This document shows, piece after piece, positions 14,814 to 18,439 of a stretch of 18,439 nucleotides of DNA. Below the pieces are notes generated by a model. It did no database searches and was not told the origin of the DNA. It worked only from the letters and a program-made list of their open reading frames with translations. A program made the translations under genes and the position numbers. Numbering within the stretch: position 1 is the first letter of the stretch; each line of letters starts with the position of its first letter. The DNA comes from Enterobacteriaceae bacterium UBA2655 (GTDB lineage Bacteria > Pseudomonadota > Gammaproteobacteria > Enterobacterales > Enterobacteriaceae): NCBI GenBank assembly GCA_002359495.1, contig DENB01000012.1:1-18439 (forward strand), given 5' to 3'.

Positions 14814-16765
14814 GCCAGCTCCCGTTGCGCTTTTTTGGCCGAGCGGTAGCGCGGATCGAGCAGGCAGAGCAGGCCGCCGATCGCCATAAACACGCCGCCG
14901 AACCAGATCCAGCGCACAAAGGGTTTGTAGTAAATGCGCACCGCCCAGGAGCCGTCATCCAGCTCTTCCCCCAGCGCCGCATAGAGATCGCGGGTAAAGC
15001 CTCCATTGATGGCCGCCTCGGTCATCATAGTGCGTGCGGCGGTGTAGAAGCGTTTTTCCGCCTGCAACACCGCTTCCGGCTTGCCGTCGCGCGTCACGTC
15101 GATAATCGCCGCGCCGCCGCTGTAGTTCGGCCCCTGCAGGTTGCGCACATCGCGGAAAACGAAGTGGTAGCGATGGATGTCTACGCTGTCGCCCGCCTTC
15201 ATGCGCACGTCGCGCTCCACGCTGTACTGTGTGCTGAAGGCGATGCCGATAACCGTGACGGCGACGCCGAGGTGTCCCAGCACCATGCCCCAGTGGCTGC
15301 GGGAAAGGTGGCGTAATCCGTGGAAAAAGCGGTGACGGTGAGTGGCGCGCTCGTGCAACTCCATCAACGTCAGGACGATGACCCAGATCGACATCAGCAG
15401 GCCGACGACGGTCATTCCTTCAATGCGATCCTGCAACAGCCATGGCAGCAGAATCGAACCGAGCAGCGTAACCAGCAACGCCAGCGCCAGGCGCTTCAGC
15501 AGCTTTTGCGGCTCGTCGCGACGCCAGCGCACCAGCGGCCCGATGCCGAGCATCAGCGCAAACGGCGCCATCAGCCAGGTAAACATGGTGTTAAAGAACG
15601 GCTCGCCCACCGAGATGCTGCCCAGCCCAAGCTGTTTATGCACCAGCGGCAGCAGCGTGCCGAGCAGCACCACCAGCATCGCGGCGATCAGCAGCACGTT
15701 ATTGCCCAGCAGCAGCGATTCGCGCGACCAGACTTCGTTCTGCACCCGGCTGCGCACCTGGCTGCCCTTCACGGCGTAAAGCAGCAGCGAGCAGCCGATC
15801 ACAATCACCAGGAACGCCAGGATAAACATGCCGCGCGCCGGATCGGAGGCGAACGAGTGTACCGAAACCAGCACGCCGGAACGCACCAGGAAGGTGCCCA
15901 GCAGGCTGAGGGAAAACGCAGTAATCGCCAGCAGCACCGTCCAGGCTTTGAAGGTGCCGCGCTTCTCGGTCACCGCCAGCGAGTGGATCAGCGCGGTCCC
16001 GGCCAGCCAGGGCATAAAGGAGGCGTTTTCCACCGGATCCCAGAACCACCAGCCGCCCCAGCCCAGTTCATAGTAGGCCCAGGCGGAACCCAGCACGATG
16101 CCGATGGTCAGGAACAGCCAGGCCGCCGTGGTCCAGGGACGCGACCAGCGCGCCCAGGCGGTATCCAGCCGGCCGGCCATCAGCGAAGCGATGGCAAAGG
16201 CGAACGCCACGGAAAAGCCCACGTAGCCCATATAGAGCAGCGGCGGATGGAAAATCAGGCCGATATCCTGCAGCATCGGGTTCAGGTCGCGCCCCTCGAT
16301 GGGAAAGTCGGGCAACGTGCGGGCGAAAGGGTTGGACGTCAGCGTAATAAACAGCAGAAAACCCAGATTGATCATGCCCATCACCGCCAGCACGCGCGCC
16401 ACCGCATCCTGCGGCATCCGACGGCTGAACAGCGCCACCGCCAGCGTCCAGATGCTGAGCAGCAAGACCCAGAGCAGCAGCGATCCTTCATGCGCGCCCC
16501 AGGTGGCGGCGACGCGGTAATAGACCGGCAGCAGCGTATTCGAGTTGGTCGCCACGTAGGCGACGGTGAAGTCGTTCACCACAAACGCATGCACCAGTAC
16601 CGCAAACGCCGCGGCGATGCAGAGAAACAGCCCGACGGAGAGCGGACGCGCCAGCGCCATCAGACGCGCGTCCTGACGCACGGCGCCCCAGAGCGGATAG
16701 ACGCTCAGCAACAGCGCCAGCCCCAGCGCCAGACAGAGCAAAAAAGTTCCGATTTCCGGCATCAT
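14810..16765 (-). CDS. ccmF: CcmF, cytochrome c haem lyase subunit
   Basis: A large inner-membrane protein (651 residues; about 647 in E. coli) of the haem-handling superfamily. The WWD domain is seen as [19 protein letters not shown] (235-253). All four histidines known to bind haem in E. coli CcmF are present at the same numbers: H173 in [12 protein letters not shown]261 in [11 protein letters not shown]303 in SVHSFASD and H491 in [11 protein letters not shown]. Many transmembrane helices span the chain, with a periplasmic domain near 500-620. CcmF takes haem from holo-CcmE and, with CcmH and CcmI, forms the thioether bonds in c-type cytochromes. The start MMPEIG is the family N-terminus and overlaps the ccmE stop by 4 bp; a second ATG follows directly. 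Confidence 0.97.
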   Translation of the reverse strand: MMPEIGTFLLCLALGLALLLSVYPLWGAVRQDARLMALARPLSVGLFLCIAAAFAVLVHAFVVNDFTVAYVATNSNTLLPVYYRVAATWGAHEGSLLLWVLLLSIWTLAVALFSRRMPQDAVARVLAVMGMINLGFLLFITLTSNPFARTLPDFPIEGRDLNPMLQDIGLIFHPPLLYMGYVGFSVAFAFAIASLMAGRLDTAWARWSRPWTTAAWLFLTIGIVLGSAWAYYELGWGGWWFWDPVENASFMPWLAGTALIHSLAVTEKRGTFKAWTVLLAITAFSLSLLGTFLVRSGVLVSVHSFASDPARGMFILAFLVIVIGCSLLLYAVKGSQVRSRVQNEVWSRESLLLGNNVLLIAAMLVVLLGTLLPLVHKQLGLGSISVGEPFFNTMFTWLMAPFALMLGIGPLVRWRRDEPQKLLKRLALALLVTLLGSILLPWLLQDRIEGMTVVGLLMSIWVIVLTLMELHERATHRHRFFHGLRHLSRSHWGMVLGHLGVAVTVIGIAFSTQYSVERDVRMKAGDSVDIHRYHFVFRDVRNLQGPNYSGGAAIIDVTRDGKPEAVLQAEKRFYTAARTMMTEAAINGGFTRDLYAALGEELDDGSWAVRIYYKPFVRWIWFGGVFMAIGGLLCLLDPRYRSAKKAQRELA

Positions 16766-17247
16766 GACTGCGTACCTGCCTGCTGATAAGCCGACTGCGG
16801 CCCGGTATGATTTTTCTTCATCGCGTCTTCGATTTCCGGCGGCGTGTATTTCTCGTCATGCTTCGCCAGCACCTCTTTCGCGTTGACCAGGTTGCCCTCT
16901 TTCAACACGCCCTGCGCCACGACGCCCTGCCCTTCACGAAACAGATCCGGCAGAATGCCTTCGTAGCTGACGCTGACGACGCCGTTGGCGTCATAGAGCT
17001 TGAAGGAGACGGCAAGGGTATTGGGATCGCGTTTAACGCTGCCCGGCATCACCATGCCGCCGACGCGCAGCCGCTGTCCCGGCTCCGGCTTCTGATGCTC
17101 TTCCCCTTTGCCATAAAGGATTTCGCTCGGGGTATAAAACAGATCGATATTAGAACGCAACGCGTACATGACCAGCGACGTGGCAAGGCCCAGGCCTACT
17201 AATATCGCTATCACCACGTAAAGGCGGTTACGGCGACGGATATTCAC
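16762..17247 (-). CDS. ccmE: CcmE, periplasmic haem chaperone
   Basis: A 161-residue protein with a short cytoplasmic basic start (MNIRRRNRL), one N-terminal transmembrane anchor (about 9-30) and a periplasmic OB-fold beta-barrel. The haem-binding motif HDEKY gives H130 and Y134, the same numbering as in E. coli; H130 binds haem covalently. The flexible C-terminal tail is present. CcmE receives haem at CcmC, is released by CcmAB-dependent ATP hydrolysis and carries haem to CcmF. The HxxxY form, rather than the CxxxY form of some archaea and delta-proteobacteria, indicates the classical System I. It overlaps ccmD and ccmF by 4 bp each. Confidence 0.97.
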   Translation of the reverse strand: MNIRRRNRLYVVIAILVGLGLATSLVMYALRSNIDLFYTPSEILYGKGEEHQKPEPGQRLRVGGMVMPGSVKRDPNTLAVSFKLYDANGVVSVSYEGILPDLFREGQGVVAQGVLKEGNLVNAKEVLAKHDEKYTPPEIEDAMKKNHTGPQSAYQQAGTQS

Positions 17248-17477
17248 ACATGCTCTCCTGCCGCTTCACCGGCGGCTTTTTTTGTTTTTGCCGCGCGGAT
17301 GCGGCGCTCCCGGGATTGACGCTGACGGATCTCCGTCAACAGGCGATGACGTTGCCAGAGGGTGTGCGCGATCAGGCCGCAAAGCGGAATGAGCGTGAAG
17401 GCGACGGCCAGCCAGACGAAAAAGCCGTAGCCGCCCATGGCGAAAAAGGCTTGCCAGGAGGTAAAGGCGGGCGTCAT
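17244..17477 (-). CDS. ccmD: CcmD, small membrane subunit of the holo-CcmE release complex
   Basis: A 77-residue protein with one transmembrane helix (about 18-40) followed by a strongly basic cytoplasmic tail ([19 protein letters not shown]). The N-terminal [20 protein letters not shown] is the typical CcmD pattern. CcmD joins CcmA, CcmB and CcmC and is needed to release haem-loaded CcmE. It is easily missed because of its size, but its position between ccmC and ccmE with 4-bp overlaps on both sides makes the call secure. Length is slightly above the 69 residues of E. coli CcmD. Confidence 0.93.
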   Translation of the reverse strand: MTPAFTSWQAFFAMGGYGFFVWLAVAFTLIPLCGLIAHTLWQRHRLLTEIRQRQSRERRIRAAKTKKAAGEAAGEHV

Positions 17478-18214
17478 GAGCGGCCTCCTCCCTGCGCGAC
17501 GTCAGCTACCCAGGGGCGATGACGCTCGGCAAACAGAATAAGGTTGCGCAGGCGCATCAGCGTCAGCGCGATAAAAACCAGCAGATAGCCGAGAATGGAC
17601 CAGCGCAGCGGCGTGCGCATACTGGGGGCGATCGCCTGTTGCAGCATGCCCGATGAGCCTTGATGCAGCGTATTCCACCACTGCACCGAAAAGTGGATGA
17701 TCGGCAGGTTCACCACCCCCACCAGAATCAGAATGCCGGCGGCGCGGCCCGCCATACGGCGATCGTCGAAAGCGTTAAACAGCGCGATGACGCCCATATA
17801 GATGAAGAGCAACACCAGCTCGGAGGTGAGGCGCGCATCCCAGATCCACCAGGTTCCCCACATCGGTTTGCCCCAGGCGGAACCGGTGACCAGCGCGATA
17901 AAGGCGAAAATCGCGCCGACGGGCGCCATCGCCGCGGCGGCCAGATCGGCCATTTTCAGCTGCCACACCAGACCGGTAAAGGCGGCGACGGCCATGGCGG
18001 CATAGACGCCCATCGACCACATGGCCGCCGGCACATGAATGTACATGATGCGATAACTGTCGCCCTGCTGGTAATCAGCCGGCGCGAAGCCGAACCCCCA
18101 TATCCAGCCCAGCAGAAGCATGGCGGCGCCCCCGACGGCAAACCAGGGGATTAAACGTCCGCATAACTGATAAAGCCGCTCCGGCTTCGCCAGTTGATGT
18201 AACCATTTCCACAT
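17474..18214 (-). CDS. ccmC: CcmC, haem-handling protein that loads haem onto CcmE
   Basis: A 246-residue integral membrane protein (245 in E. coli) with about six transmembrane helices. The tryptophan-rich WWD signature is seen as WGTWWIWDARLTSEL (119-133), flanked by the two haem-ligand histidines H60 (MYIHVPAAMWSMG) and H184 (NTLHQGSS). It positions haem for covalent attachment to H130 of CcmE. The ATG at 18214 (MWKWLHQLAKPERLYQLCG) matches the family start. A GTG 13 codons upstream would add a non-family sequence and is rejected. The ribosome-binding site is weak. Unlike the other junctions in the operon, it is separated from ccmB by 57 bp. Its stop overlaps ccmD by 4 bp. Confidence 0.96.
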   Translation of the reverse strand: MWKWLHQLAKPERLYQLCGRLIPWFAVGGAAMLLLGWIWGFGFAPADYQQGDSYRIMYIHVPAAMWSMGVYAAMAVAAFTGLVWQLKMADLAAAAMAPVGAIFAFIALVTGSAWGKPMWGTWWIWDARLTSELVLLFIYMGVIALFNAFDDRRMAGRAAGILILVGVVNLPIIHFSVQWWNTLHQGSSGMLQQAIAPSMRTPLRWSILGYLLVFIALTLMRLRNLILFAERHRPWVADVAQGGGRS

Positions 18215-18253
18215 TTTGCATTGCTCACAGTAAAGAGAAATTATTATCGGCAC

Positions 18254-18273
18254 GAGCGGCGCATCCGCCGCTC
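18254..18273 (-). other. Hairpin at the ccmB stop / ccmB-ccmC gap
   Basis: Read on the minus strand, GAGCGGCG, loop GATG, CGCCGCTC form a perfect 8-bp GC stem. Its first bases overlap the TGA stop of ccmB. The following sequence GTGCCGATAATAATTTCTC is AT-rich but has no proper T-run, so termination would be weak at best. Confidence 0.55.
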
Positions 18274-18439
18274 AGTGCAGGCTGATGCGCAGCGCCGCGG
18301 CCGCGGCGAAAGGCGCCAGCGTCGCGCTTGCGGCCAGCATCGCGCCCAGAATCGCCAGATAGCCTGCGATGGGCAGACCCATGCCTGCGGCGTCGATCGC
18401 CGCGCTGGCGAAAATCAATACCGGAATCGCCAGCGGCAA
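18272..18439 (-). CDS. ccmB: CcmB C-terminus (partial), haem exporter permease subunit
   Basis: The last 55 codons and the TGA stop are in the window; the 5' part lies off the right edge. The visible chain is hydrophobic (LPLAIPVLIFASAAID..., ending AAAAALRISLH), consistent with the last two transmembrane helices of CcmB, which is about 220 residues in E. coli. CcmB is the membrane component that pairs with the ATPase CcmA and acts with CcmC and CcmD in releasing holo-CcmE. The identification rests on this tail and on the position directly upstream of ccmC. ccmA would be expected further to the right. Confidence 0.88.
   Translation of the reverse strand: MPLAIPVLIFASAAIDAAGMGLPIAGYLAILGAMLAASATLAPFAAAAALRISLH

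Noticed and set aside
15320..16786. Long open frame on the plus strand (488 codons) opposite ccmF
   Set aside because: It is an exact antisense shadow of a well-conserved gene. Its composition is dominated by Q, R, H and P, as expected from the complement of GC-rich codons, and it resembles no protein family I know.
1..18439. Search for a defence system, mobile element, CRISPR array or other novel module
   Set aside because: All substantial genes are recognisable conserved housekeeping genes in tight operons. No transposase, integrase, terminal repeats, spaced direct repeats or compositional island was seen by eye.

Overview
The window looks like ordinary core chromosome of an enterobacterium. 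Every gene has a close counterpart in Escherichia coli. From position 1 to 12557 the gene order is that of the E. coli segment mnmC - yfcL - epmC - yfcA - mepA - aroC - prmB - smrB - sixA - fadJ - fadI - yfcZ - fadL - mlaA. The GC-rich codon use, the separate ccmH and ccmI genes and a ccm cluster next to mlaA point away from Escherichia itself, perhaps towards Erwiniaceae such as Pantoea, Erwinia or Mixta. That family assignment is inference. I see no insertion sequence, phage gene, CRISPR array, tRNA or rRNA.

Layout. Positions 1-113 hold the tail of mnmC on the plus strand. Positions 145-4777 hold a minus-strand run read in the order prmB, aroC, mepA, yfcA, epmC, yfcL: protein glutamine methylation, chorismate synthesis, murein hydrolysis, a membrane exporter, EF-P hydroxylation and an unknown protein. 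smrB (4939-5487, plus) is divergent from prmB and converges on sixA (5523-6005, minus). fadI-fadJ (6172-9641, minus, 4-bp overlap) encode a fatty acid beta-oxidation complex. The unknown cysteine-rich yfcZ (minus) and the outer-membrane fatty acid channel gene fadL (plus) are divergent around a 354-bp regulatory region. mlaA (minus) converges on fadL at a strong bidirectional terminator. From 12593 to the right edge the minus strand carries a cytochrome c maturation operon read ccmB (partial), ccmC, ccmD, ccmE, ccmF, ccmG, ccmH, ccmI. Its genes are tightly overlapped, except for a 57-bp gap with a hairpin between ccmB and ccmC.

How the genes work together. FadL imports long-chain fatty acids and FadI/FadJ degrade them. 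Both transcription units carry FadR-like operators at the expected positions. CcmC, CcmD and CcmE make and release holo-CcmE. CcmF, CcmG, CcmH and CcmI then reduce the apocytochrome and attach haem in the periplasm. MlaA belongs to outer-membrane lipid-asymmetry maintenance, and its gene follows ccmI by 35 bp.

I found no convincing undescribed system. The points most worth a second look are regulatory: an 8-nt match to the RybB sRNA seed in the fadL signal-peptide codons, paired FadR sites on fadL, a hairpin in the fadL leader, a CRP-like site in the yfcZ-fadL gap, a mini-ORF overlapping the smrB start, the ccmB-ccmC hairpin, and a shortened extracellular loop in FadL. All comparisons with E. 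coli proteins are from memory, not from a search.
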